Of a stretch of 64,000 bases of DNA, positions 47,313 to 56,768 are shown piece after piece (the first letter of the stretch is position 1; each line of letters begins with the position of its first letter). The notes under the pieces were generated by a model. It saw only the letters and a program-made list of their open reading frames with translations, made no database searches and was not told the DNA's origin. Position numbers and translations under genes: made by a program. This stretch comes from Myotis daubentonii (lineage: Eukaryota > Chordata > Mammalia > Chiroptera > Vespertilionidae), in contig NC_081846.1 of assembly GCF_963259705.1 (NCBI RefSeq), forward strand, positions 89,478,641-89,542,640, in the 5' to 3' direction.

Positions 47313-47352
47313 CGGGGGGTGGGGGTGGGGGGGGTGGGGGGGGGTGCGGGGG
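47313..47352 (+). repeat. G-rich tract, potential G-quadruplex
   Basis: Runs of 6, 5, 8 and 9 G separated by single T residues, then TGCGGGGG. This fits the canonical quadruplex pattern with one-base loops. Confidence 0.9.
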
Positions 47353-48308
47353 AGCTTGAAATGGTTTGTTAGTTACAGGCAGGCTAGAAATTAACTAGTG
47401 GTCTGGCCTTTGTTTAAACTTCCCTAGGTTAACATTTCTCTTTTTCTTATCACATATGCAACCTTCACATATTTCACACTTTCAAATTCCCCTTCAAGCC
47501 CTCTTTCCATATCCTTCACAAATGCATAACCATGCCTCAGACCGTCTCTTATTTTTCCTTCAATAGCCTAGAAAAGTGAGTCACTAGCATTCTTTTTACA
47601 CACTTAGTTTCAAAATAACAGAGTGAAAAAGACATCTCACAATTCCAGATTCATTTCATAAAGATCACAATAAAGGCGAGAGGCAAGCGACCTAGTAATT
47701 AATGGGCCAACTTAACAGCGGCGTCTGGCCGTGATGCGGCCACGCACAGTAAGGGGGCCATGCTCGTATGCCAGGAGGGGAAACAGTTGGCTGACCCCGC
47801 GTGTCTTAACTCTCACCTAAAAGTTCTCCCTTAAGCCCCTCACTAGCGAGGCCTGCACCGATGGAGACTGAGGAGTTAAGCTTAGTGGGATGTGGACCAC
47901 GGAGGCAGCGGTCTTGGCTGGATGCTGTTTGACCTGACTGAGATAGAAGCAGAAGAAAAGGCAGATGACTCTCCGATTAAAACCTGCTTGGGATCTGGGC
48001 CAGGGGAGTGGACATATGTAGTGGGTCAGAAGCGTGGTGTTTTTGGAACCGTGTCTCAGTTTCTCTCCCGGCTAAGACAAGGGCGAGGACCCGGGATGCT
48101 TGGTGACCAACCCTTGTATGCACCAGAGTTTAATTACATGTGTTGTTAAAACCCTATGAGGCTCCTGCACGTATTGGGGCTCCGCCCCAGACACCCCTGC
48201 GAGGTCCTGTACTCACGTAAGGACATTTGAGATTCTCGAACGATGGGAGGAATTTGCCTCTTTGATCTTCGGAGCTGGGCAGGGACCCAGGCACTCATGG
48301 AGTCGGTG
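47353..48308. other. Intergenic sequence, CpG-containing, unassigned
   Basis: 47690-48300 is richer in CpG than the flanks (GGCCGTGATGCGGCCACGCA and similar). It may be ERV internal or leader sequence belonging to the minus-strand LTR on its right, but I see no primer-binding site or gag-like frame. Confidence 0.3.
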
Positions 48309-48724
48309 TGTTGTGCCCAGATTTCAAAGTTCCCAAGACCCCCAGGGAGCCAGTCAGTCCGATGCAAAAGCAAAGAGTCATTTATTTCAAACCCGGGTTT
48401 GGCTCCCCTGCCACACTCACCGATGTAACGGTAAGCTCCAGTGGCCAAGAGAGAGAGAGGCCTGATGGGACAGGGGGTTTTAAAGGGGGGTGGAGTGAGG
48501 GCTGGAGAGGGGACTGTGGGCCCCACTGATTGGCCAGGCGCGAGTCGGGTCATCTCTATGGCGCGCACGTCCCTTGATTGTCATTGGTTAGTTTAAAGAA
48601 ATCCTGGGCGTGGCCAGCAGGGGCCTGGGCTTCCGGGAAGAAGGCACTCTCCTGAGCACATGGCGGCCGCCCCAAAAATGGAGGACCCAGGGCAAGATGG
48701 AGGGTGCAGTCCTAGCCCCCCCCA
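48309..48724 (-). mobile_element. Probable ERV LTR (gamma-like), minus strand
   Basis: On the minus strand: a U3-like start with CCATCTTG / CCATTTTTG blocks, a CCAAT box (CTGGCCAATCAG), a TATA-like TTTTAAAACCCC, then AATAAA (plus-strand TTTATT at 48381-48386) followed by CTTTGCTTTTGCATC and an end like GGGCACAACA. TG...CA edges can be placed at 48309 and 48724, but no matching TSD was found, so limits are provisional. It abuts the CREBZF-like fragment exactly where the latter's homology ends. Confidence 0.6.
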
Positions 48725-49023
48725 GGGCGAGCTGAGCCCGGGCTCCAGGGGCCAGTCCGGTTGCTGGGGGTCCAGTAGATCGACCAGTTCCAGCCCAGGC
48801 AGGAAGTCCACATCCTCCATCTCGTTCCCGGGGGCGTCGGCGATCGCCGCCTCCTCCTCCATCTCCTCGGGCGAGGGCACGCGCCCCGCCCCGCCGCCGC
48901 TGCTGCTGCCGCGTGGGTCCGGTCCGGGGGCGGTGGGCGGGTGGCAGCCTGCTCCGGGCTCCCGCCGTGGGCTGCGGAGTCTGTGCCTGAGGCCGCCAGC
49001 AGCGTGGTCAGGCCCCGAGACGA
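48725..49023 (-). pseudogene. CREBZF: CREBZF (Zhangfei) N-terminal coding fragment, disrupted
   Basis: The minus strand encodes LTTLLAASG near 49015-48984, matching the N-terminus of CREBZF (LTKLLAASG in human as remembered). After a frame change it encodes [19 protein letters not shown] and then [20 protein letters not shown] and LEPGLSSP (48876-48725), a close match to the CREBZF acidic region. The start codon is missing (SSRGLT where MRHSLT is expected), about 80-90 nt between the two blocks are deleted, and the frame shifts. The bZIP half is not found. Homology stops at the LTR boundary. The CREBZF coding region is essentially intronless, so lack of introns cannot prove retroposition. The identification is from memory. 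Confidence 0.75.
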
Positions 49024-49395
49024 CTGGCCCTTTCAGGTGGCCGGGCTTTGTCTTGAGACTGGCAGAAGCCTAGGCTCTAACCCGACCCGGCACCAGTTTA
49101 TCCTGACATGGGAGACGTTTTCTTCTGGCGGCAGTCACCCGGGTGGCTTTTGCTAGTACGTGACTGACCCGTGCCCACTTTTGTTTGGCCTTGGCGATGG
49201 AGAGTGCATCCAGAAAGGAGCAGTGACAGAGAGGGAGATGCCCGCTTTTTAGATGGCAGACAGATTTAAGTGGCTGGCAGGCGTCTGTCAGCCTCCAAAA
49301 TCATACAGGTGACAGAAAAGGGACAGAATCCACATGAAGAGGGTTGACTTATGAAGATTTCCTGATTGACGCACAATTATGAAATGGGAAACATG
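49024..49395. other. Possible 5' UTR of the CREBZF-like fragment
   Basis: GC-rich close to 49024-49200, then ordinary. It could be leader of the retrocopy (minus strand). No independent support. Confidence 0.3.
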
Positions 49396-49931
49396 GACTG
49401 GAATGAGCGACGTTCCCCTGGCCAGGATGGTTCCACGGGCTCTTTGTCCGGTGGAGTTGAAGAATAAAACCAAGGAGGAAAATGATATAGCAAAGGTGGA
49501 AATTTATTGAGAAACAAGCACAGACTCCCACGTGGGGAGGGGGAAGGAGTCCCACCGGCTCCCTTTCTCCATGGTTTATAAAGGCTGCAGTATTTTGCGC
49601 CTCAATATCCACTCTGATTGGTCACTATTCCCTTTGATTTGGTCACTATAGCAACTCCTGAGCTCAAGTCTCATGTGAAGTACTTGAGGTTCCCTCCTTC
49701 TACTCCCTTATTGTTCTCCTATCCCTTCTGGGTTTTTCTTCCTTCCTTTTTGAATGAGGGGCTTCCTTCCCTTTATTCTGTAAATGTGTGCCCTTTGTTA
49801 CTCTCAGCTCCCTTATCTTATGGAAATGTACCCTTTGTAGCTCTGTAGCCCTATGCTTTTTCCATGGACCCCTTAATTTCTAAAATTTCTTAAAACCTGC
49901 CTATTTCACCCCTAAAAATTTCTTTCACCAA
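49396..49931 (-). mobile_element. Probable ERV LTR, minus strand
   Basis: On the minus strand, CCAAT (GTGACCAATCAG) precedes TATAAA (plus-strand TTTATAAA at 49576-49583), which lies about 70 bp before AATAAA (plus-strand TTTATT at 49503-49508), the spacing of an LTR R region. A candidate start is TGTTGGTGAAAG (minus, at 49931) and a candidate end lies near 49396-49402. Flanks CTGGAA and CTGAGA match at four of six positions only, so limits are uncertain. Confidence 0.6.
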
Positions 49932-51224
49932 CACTGAGAAACTAGATTAGATCAATCAGTGACTTTGATGAAGCAAAATGAAAGAGACCACTTTGTTATC
50001 CTGCCTGAGCCCAGACAGAAACACAGTGTGTAAACCACAAAAACAACTAAACTTTCTGCTTTTCCAGCAACACAAATGACTGCTACATTCCCAATTGCAA
50101 ATCTGGCCTCACTCCATTCCTTTTGTCTACTAGACAACAATTATAGATTATATGCAATCATGGAATTGCCCCTCGTCTACCTGACCACTTCTGCTTATGT
50201 GAACTCTCCTACAAATCATGTGAAGTAAGCTCAAGTCCTACAATATGCCCTTTCTACTCTTGTCACCGACAGGCAACTTGATTCCCTATAGTGTGTGCTG
50301 TTCTTGCTGCCATAAGAAATAAGCCAACTTGGTTTGGCTACAGGTCTGTGTGTTCCTTCTGGTAGTCCTTGGTTGGTGATCACTTTCAGTTTGTGCAATT
50401 TTCACTTGACTTATAGAAAGCTATATTTGTAAGAGGGATTTGGAGGACAACAGAATACAGCACCCCAAAATATGACTCTTTGATATAGAATTATTTTGAG
50501 AAGAATGTTGTGAGAAACCTCAGACACAGGAAAAATTCTGAAAACAGAGTAGAAGTTAGCCACTTTTGTACAGGAAATTTATATTTATAAAATAAATCTC
50601 CATTTGTAAGGGCTTCTCCATTCTACCAGGAATAGAAAAGTTAAATCACAAAATGCTTTTATTGATGGAGAAGATGGGTGTGTACATCTGCATAACAAGT
50701 CTTACTCTTATTTACATAGCTTGGTAACTCTCTCTCACTGGCCTCTCACATCTTTGCTCCTTTGATCTTTCACTAAAGATGGTATCTAAGCTGGATTTCT
50801 AAGCCACCCAAGAGAGTTACTCATTTTTCCTTGGTTATCTGCCCGGCACACATGAGGCAAGTATAGATGCTAGAACATTCTTGTTTATTATTCTCTTGTT
50901 AATCTGTCTATTATTACAGGTGTCTTAGCCAAGAACCCTGAAGGGCAGAGGGGAAATTATTTTTCCTCTTATGCACCATGAAGGTGTTCTTCCAAATATG
51001 GAAGATGCCACTGGAGATGAATTTTATCTGCAACTGTTTGTCTAGAATTTTTAAAAAATATTTAATTGCTGATCAAAACATCTAGATTGAGGATATGTGA
51101 AACTGTGGTTAATCAAAGAGAAAATATTTAGAGTCTCCTTCTCATTAGTTAAGTTCCATTAGTTTCAAGTTTATTCTTCTATAGAGTATTATTGAGCAAT
51201 GATTTAATTACCTGTGTCTTGTTT
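49932..51224. other. Intergenic sequence
   Basis: No gene or repeat recognised. Confidence 0.4.
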
Positions 51225-51335
51225 GTCTCCAGATTAAAATGTTAGGTTCTTAAGGAAAATTGCTGTGTTACATTTAATTTATTTTATTCCTAGCACAGTG
51301 CTTAGTACAATTTAGAAAATCAATAAAGTAGTACT
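51225..51335 (+). mobile_element. L2 (LINE-2) 3'-end relic
   Basis: TTATTCCTAGCACAGTGCTTAG followed by an AATCAATAAAGTA end matches the L2 3' terminal consensus order. Confidence 0.75.
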
Positions 51336-52299
51336 GTTATATGCTAGTTATAATTCTAGTTAAAACTTATTGGTTACCCCCAGCTGTATTGTAAATGCTT
51401 TAAAGGCCAAAATAATATCTTAAGCTTTTTAGCACCAAACACAGGGGCTTATTCTCTTAGGAGATAAGTAAATTGTCCTGATTGACTTATATTTCTATAC
51501 ATTTTCATGGTGTAATTTACTGTCATGCTGATGAAACTAATGTGATAGCATTTTGATTATAACTACAGGGAACTGAAAATTTACAAGCATCATCCTTAAT
51601 TCATAATTTCATTAAGAAACTTCTTTAGCGCTATCTGTGCATGTATCTATTAGGAGTGATAATTTAGAAATGGAACCATAAATAGAATTATTTCTGTCTT
51701 CAAAGACCTATGCATCATTTCATTTGGGAGTGAGGAACAGAAAGTAAACTAATAATCACAAAATGAGAACACATGCTAAAATATAGTGAGGAGCAATTTC
51801 TATGGGAGAACAAGTGTGGCTCATTTCACCCAGGGAGGTCGAGAGGTGTCCACCAGGAAAAGCCTCCCTGAGACATTGACATGTCAGCTGAATTTTGAGG
51901 GTTTGCTCAGATTAAGCCAATTCATATTGAATTTACTAGTATGCATTCTAAGCAAGGAGAAGTTACCTTCGAAATCACAGAGATGAGAAGGAGTTCATGA
52001 TGTTTTCAGCAAAATGCTAACAAAAGAGTTAAGTCTGATACATAAAGTGAAAGAGAAAGATGGGATGGGCAGTTAGGAAGAAATGAGAGCATTATGGGCT
52101 ATGTGTCATCTAAATATGTTGAATTAAAACCTGAAGGAGAATGTTTACCTTTTTACTTATAAGAACTTGCAAAGTCACATAAAATCCCACTCTTCAAGTC
52201 CCGTAGGTGAGATTCCCGCGACCTTTACTATTCAGCCTTCTTTTTCTAGAAGTATTTATTTACTTTCTTAATCTCCCTCCCCCCCCCTTTTATTTTATT

Positions 52300-52330
<31 letters not shown>

Positions 52331-53059
52331 TTGCCAGACAGAATGTGGTTCTTTCAGGTAACATGCCAAGCATGCAGTTTAGTTTAAAACAAATGCTTCA
52401 TTTGGAATTTCATTAGAGCGGAAGCATTACTATAAGAGGCTTTGTCTAAGCAGATGCTAATCTGATGGATTCAAATAGGAGGAGCGGAGAAAATACAGCC
52501 CCATTTCAGATTAGCAGTGAGTGGCTCTGAGAACCTCTAGCAAAGTAAGCTCTCAGTCCCTACTCAAGCATCATCACCCAACTTCTGTTTTGTATGCTGG
52601 CATTATTACCAAGTTCCTACAAAACTGCTATATTTGGGGGAGTTTCCTTCCTGCCTGACTTTTAACATTAACCTTTAAGCTATCAAATTGCCTAAATTAA
52701 GTACAACAGTATACTTTTAGGTTATTTTATTGATGAAATTATGCACTATAAAATATCAATAAACAATCAGAAGTTAAACATAATTGTATCCTTTATGGAG
52801 CAAATAGAGAGAATGCTCCACTAACATGTTTTATATTGCAAAGTTGCTGAAACATCGTATGATTTCTCACTTGGGTTTGATTCCAGGCAAAAAGAGAGCT
52901 AAAGGCTCGTTTCCTATTCCTTCAGCCCCCAATCCCAGAATGAGAATAGGACATGCTTTCTGTTATTGACTAGTAAGATGGGCAGTGACTATGGCAACAG
53001 CTTGAATTGCATTTACTTACCTTTTTATTACAAAAGACCCTGCTATAAACTAAACTTAC
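51336..53059. other. Intergenic sequence
   Basis: No gene recognised. 51620-52100 (TCTGTCTTCAAAGACC..., GCCTCCCTGAGACATTGACA..., GCTGAATTTTGAGGG) has the order of an old mammalian-wide repeat, family not assigned. A poly(T) run lies at 52302-52329. Confidence 0.4.
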
Positions 53060-53430
53060 CCTCGCCACAGGAAAAAATAATATGTTGAAGTCTTCATCTC
53101 CAGGGTGGTGTATTTTTGCAGATAGGAGCATGGGGGAGCTAATTAAGGTTACAGAAGGTCATAAGGGTGAGACTCTTATGGGACAAGTGTCCTCATAAGA
53201 AGAGGGAGAGACACCAGACCTCTTTCTCTCTCCCTCTCCACACCAGCACAGAGGAAAGACCATAAAGGAAATGGCTGTCTACAAGCCAGAAGGAGAAGAC
53301 TCACCAGAAACCAATCATGTTGGCTCCTTGATCTTGAACTTTAAACCTCTAGCAATTTGAGAAAATAAATGTCTAAGCCATCCAGGCTATGGCATTTTGT
53401 TATGGCAGCCCTAGCAGACTAGCATGGGCC
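53060..53430 (+). mobile_element. MLT1-type ERVL-MaLR LTR
   Basis: Collinear with MLT1: ATATGTTGAAGTCTTCATCT, GCTAATTAAGGTTACAGAAG, GTGTCCTCATAAGAAGAGGG, CTACAAGCCAGAAGGAGAAG, AGAAAATAAATGTCTAAGCC and GGCATTTTGTTATGGCAGCC. Ancient, shared by placental mammals. Confidence 0.88.
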
Positions 53431-53871
53431 TCTTCAGTGTGGGGCTGAGAAAACGTAGAAAAAAATATTCAGAATGTCAACCCAGAAGGTATCATAAAGG
53501 ACATGATTAGATATCTTTCTTTAGTCAGTGCTGTCTGAGATGGACCCAATGACCCCCACATCTCAATGTCTACACTTGTATATTCTCCACCCCTCGGAGT
53601 GTAAGTTGAACCCAGTGATTTGTTACTAGTGAGCAGAAGGTGGCAGAGTTGATGGAATGTCGCCAGCTTAGGTCTGCTAGCCTCAACATGCAAAAAACAG
53701 GATGCACAGTGACATATAAAATTCAGATAATATTTTTATATAAGTATGTTCCATGTTATATTTCAAATATACTTACATTAAAAATGTCATTTATTTGAAG
53801 TTCAAATTTAAAGACATCCTATATCTGACAACTTGACTAGACTTTGAAACAAATAATGGGACTTCACTTTT

Positions 53872-53908
53872 TTTAAAATTTCTTTATTGATTAAGTTATT
53901 ACATATGT
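53872..53908 (-). mobile_element. 37-bp LINE-1 3'-end micro-insertion with 13-bp TSD
   Basis: The minus strand reads ACATATGTAATAACTTAATC, then AATAAAGAAATTTTAAAA: just an L1-like 3' terminus with AATAAA and the start of a poly(A) tail. The TSD GGACTTCACTTTT is perfect at 53859-53871 and 53909-53921. Confidence 0.85.
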
Positions 53909-53921
53909 GGACTTCACTTTT

Positions 53922-54329
53922 CAGCTTACGTTACAAAAAGATCGTGGTTCCCATCGGGTGACCTCTCTCACCCACCTGCCCTGAAGGAAGCGTGTTACTT
54001 TTCTCTGAGCTCCTCCAAAAAAAGGCTCTTTTGACAGGTAACTGAGTGACACCTCTGGTCAGCAGGCACCGATAAAATGAGCCTGCCAGCAGCCATGTAA
54101 GTGAGCTTGGAAGTTGATACTTCCCCACACAAACGTTGAGATGACTTCATCACTGGTAGCTCCTCATTTCAGCCTGCCTGAGTCAGGGGCCAGCTAAACA
54201 TGTCCTTGTGTCTGACACACAGAAACAATGAGAAAAATTGTGGGTTTTTTTTATATATATATAGAAGCTGAACTTTGAGTACTCTGTTATGCAAGATACA
54301 GTAACTGAGCCTTTCACACATCAGTGGTC
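53922..54329. other. Intergenic sequence
   Basis: Nothing recognised. Confidence 0.4.
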
Positions 54330-54629
54330 TCAGTTCTTTCCTGCAGAGGCAACACCAGGACATACCATTTCACTGCAGCCCTCAGTCCTTTTCACTTGGT
54401 TCTACAACTGGTTATCCTTTTATGTACAGCTCAACCAGCACCTATCTCTTCCAGGAATATTTTCTGCATTTAAAGCCCCTCCTTTTACATTTTTACATAG
54501 CTGCATCACACTTTAAAATAGTCTTACTGCATTTACTACTTCACTGTATTGCAATTTTATCTTTTTCCCCTTTTGCTTCCTCACTAGTTGAATGTTTCTG
54601 GCCTAACACTGTATCTGGCATAGAGTAGC
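54330..54629 (+). mobile_element. L2 (LINE-2) relic, interrupted by a Helitron
   Basis: TTCTGCATTTAAAGCCCCTC, AGCTGCATCACACTTTAAAA, CTCACTAGTTGAATGTTTCT and ACTGTATCTGGCATAGAGTAG follow L2 3' consensus order. The conserved GGCATAGAGTAG is cut by the Helitron at 54630. Confidence 0.75.
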
Positions 54630-55367
54630 CTAGAGGAGTGACCAGGCTGGTGGCGGGGTTGGGCAGTTAGGGATGATCAGGCTGGCATGCAGAGGCAGTG
54701 AAGGGTGATCAGGCTGGCAAGGTGGGGGCAGTTAGGGGCTACTAGGCAGGCAGACAGGTGGGCAATTAGGAGCCAGTGGTCCAGGATGGTGAGAGTGATG
54801 TCTGACTGCTGGTTTAGGCCCGATCCTCAGACATCCCTCTCACCATCCTGGACCGCTGGCTCCTAATTGCTCACTTGCCTGCCTGCCTGGTCACCCCTAA
54901 ATGCCCCCCCCCCCGCCAGCCTGGTCACTCCTCACTACCTCCCCCTGCCAGCCTGGTCATGCCTTACTGCCCCCCCTACTGACCTGGTCACCCCCAACTG
55001 CCCCTCCCCCCCTCCCCCCGCCTGTTTGGTTGCCCCATGTAGGCTGCTTGTTCAGTCATTTGGTCATCCCTTGGGCCAGCCCTGGGTGGCTGGGCAGCCA
55101 ACATCCGAGTCTTGCCTGTGTCTTGGGCTGGCCCTGGGCAGTTGGGGGGCTTAGGGGACTGGGCGCTGCCATCTTGTGGCTGTGGGCACCACCATCTTTG
55201 ATGGTGTGGTAGTCAATTAGCATATTCCCTCCTTATTGGCAGTGGGCGCTGCCATCTTTGAGGGTAGGGCAGTCAATTAGCATATTCCCTCTTTATTGGC
55301 TGTGGGCACCACCATCTTTGTGATGGTGTGAGGGTCAATTAGCATATCCCCTCTTTATTAGATAGGA
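54630..55367 (-). mobile_element. HeliBat-type Helitron with long hairpin and triplicated 5' end
   Basis: The 5' end on the minus strand is TCCTATCTAATAAAGAGGGG (plus-strand GA at 55366-55367), and the 3' CTAG is at 54630-54633. An inverted repeat with arms of about 80 nt (54727-54806 and 54828-54907) and a 21-nt loop lies in its 3' half. Near the 5' end a 60-bp module (GTCAATTAGCATATTCCCTC plus GGGCACCACCATCTTTG) is repeated three times, at about 55178-55237, 55238-55297 and 55298-55362. A C-rich run is at 54904-54914. Non-coding. Confidence 0.85.
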
Positions 55368-55628
55368 TATCAACAAAGGATATGTGGAATTTAATGAGCA
55401 CACTGAGCCACCAAGAAAAACAGGCACAGATTCCTCTGGTGGGCCGGGGGAGTGGGTATTGGAGGAATGGCAGTCTTAAGCCAAAAAGAAAAAAAAACAA
55501 GAGAGAAAACTCATGGATGTGGACACGGATAGCAATGCAGGGATTATAGGGGGAGAGGGAAGTGAAGGTAGAAGACGGCATAGAGGGGATAAATGGTAAT
55601 AGGAAAAATAAAATAATAATAAAAAAGC
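55368..55628 (+). mobile_element. LINE-1 3'-end fragment
   Basis: AACTCATGGATGTGGACACG, GGGATAAATGGTAATAGGAA and AATAAAATAATAATAAAAAA correspond to an L1 3' UTR and tail. Confidence 0.6.
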
Positions 55629-56151
55629 AACATTAAAACAAATTTTGGCCTGAATCCCCAGGGTTTTAAAGGTGAGTGTATCCTAAGTGTGCTTCTTCCA
55701 GTTAGAATACAAGGAGCTGTGTGGTGTGGGGGCTCAGGAAGCCCTAGTTATCATGGAGGCTGGATGGACTAGAGGACTGTAAGTGAGGATGCAATAGTGC
55801 TGCCTCTGACCTCCAGAAAGCTGAACTCAGAACATTAGGTGAGAATATATTTGGTCAAGGGTATGGGCCAGATGGTCTGAAGTGGAAATCTGATTCCTAC
55901 ATCATGTGGCAATGCTGCCTAGAGGACATTTCTTAAATTATCTATACCTTGGTTTTGTCATACTTAAAATAGAGATACAGTGAAAAAAATAATGCATGGT
56001 AAATATTTAGAAAAGTACACAGAGTAGACTAAATAAAAATCCCCATTATAAGAAATATTTCTGTGGTAGTATATGCACCTACTGTAAGAAATAGTAGAGG
56101 GTTAACTGTTAGAAAGTAAAGCAGTGCAGTGGACTATGTCATAATAGCAAT
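55629..56151. other. Intergenic sequence
   Basis: Nothing recognised. Confidence 0.4.
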
Positions 56152-56405
56152 AGTGTTAGTTACTGAGCTCTTGCCTACACAGAACATGTACTATGAAGCT
56201 CAGATGTATTAACTCAATCCACAGAAACACTTTTTTAGGAAAGTACACTTTCCTTCTTGGTATTCTAGATGACCTAAGGAAGCACAATACAGCTAATTTG
56301 TCCAAAGCCGAAGAACTAGTAAATGTCAGAACTAGGACTTGATCCCCGCATAATCAAGATTCAGGACATGGGCTATTTGCTACTTTATACACCCTGTCTC
56401 CCTGA
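56152..56405 (+). mobile_element. MIR SINE relic
   Basis: Near full-length MIR order: TTAGTTACTGAGCTCTTGCC, ATGTATTAACTCAATCCACA, AGCTAATTTGTCCAAAGCCG, AGAACTAGGACTTGATCCCC and a closing CACCCTGTCTCC. Highly diverged, as expected for MIR. Confidence 0.85.
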
Positions 56406-56721
56406 GTGTCAATTTCCATTCCCCAAACTTGTGCTAATATCTGCTGCCTGGTTATATATCTCATTCATCAAACCCTAGCCGTTCCTTTATCCTACATTTA
56501 TTTTTGTTTGTTTGTTCTTTTTAAATTTCACTTCCAAAAAATAACACTAGGTCTTTCTTCTTGGAGAAGAAAATAATAGTTTTTCTGCATAAAATATACA
56601 GACATATATTTATTCAACATGTGTCAAGACCTCAGCAATAACAATCAAAGGAGTTCAATGTTTAAGGTGTCAGTAAGTTTCCATAAGACATGCCCTAAAA
56701 GTATAGTAACAATGAAAGGAT

Positions 56722-56768
56722 CAGCCCTAGCCAGTTTTGCTCAGTGGATAGAGCTTCAGCCCATGGAC
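56722..56768 (+). mobile_element. Ves SINE head-only fragment
   Basis: AGCCCTAGCCAGTTTTGCTC and CAGTGGATAGAGCTTCAGCC are the first about 45 nt of a Ves tRNA-like head, including the A box. Homology stops before the B box, and a short (GGCTCGCT)n-like stretch follows at 56787-56802. Confidence 0.8.

Noticed and set aside
48146..48568. Minus-strand 140-residue frame
   Set aside because: It reads through LTR control sequences (CCAAT, TATA-like and AATAAA regions) and has no domain.
48660..49073. Plus-strand 137-residue frame starting [11 protein letters not shown]
   Set aside because: It is antisense to the CREBZF-like coding fragment and crosses into the LTR; the minus strand gives the recognisable protein.
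53469..53693. Minus-strand 74-residue frame
   Set aside because: Overlaps no conserved domain and lies next to MLT1; probably chance.
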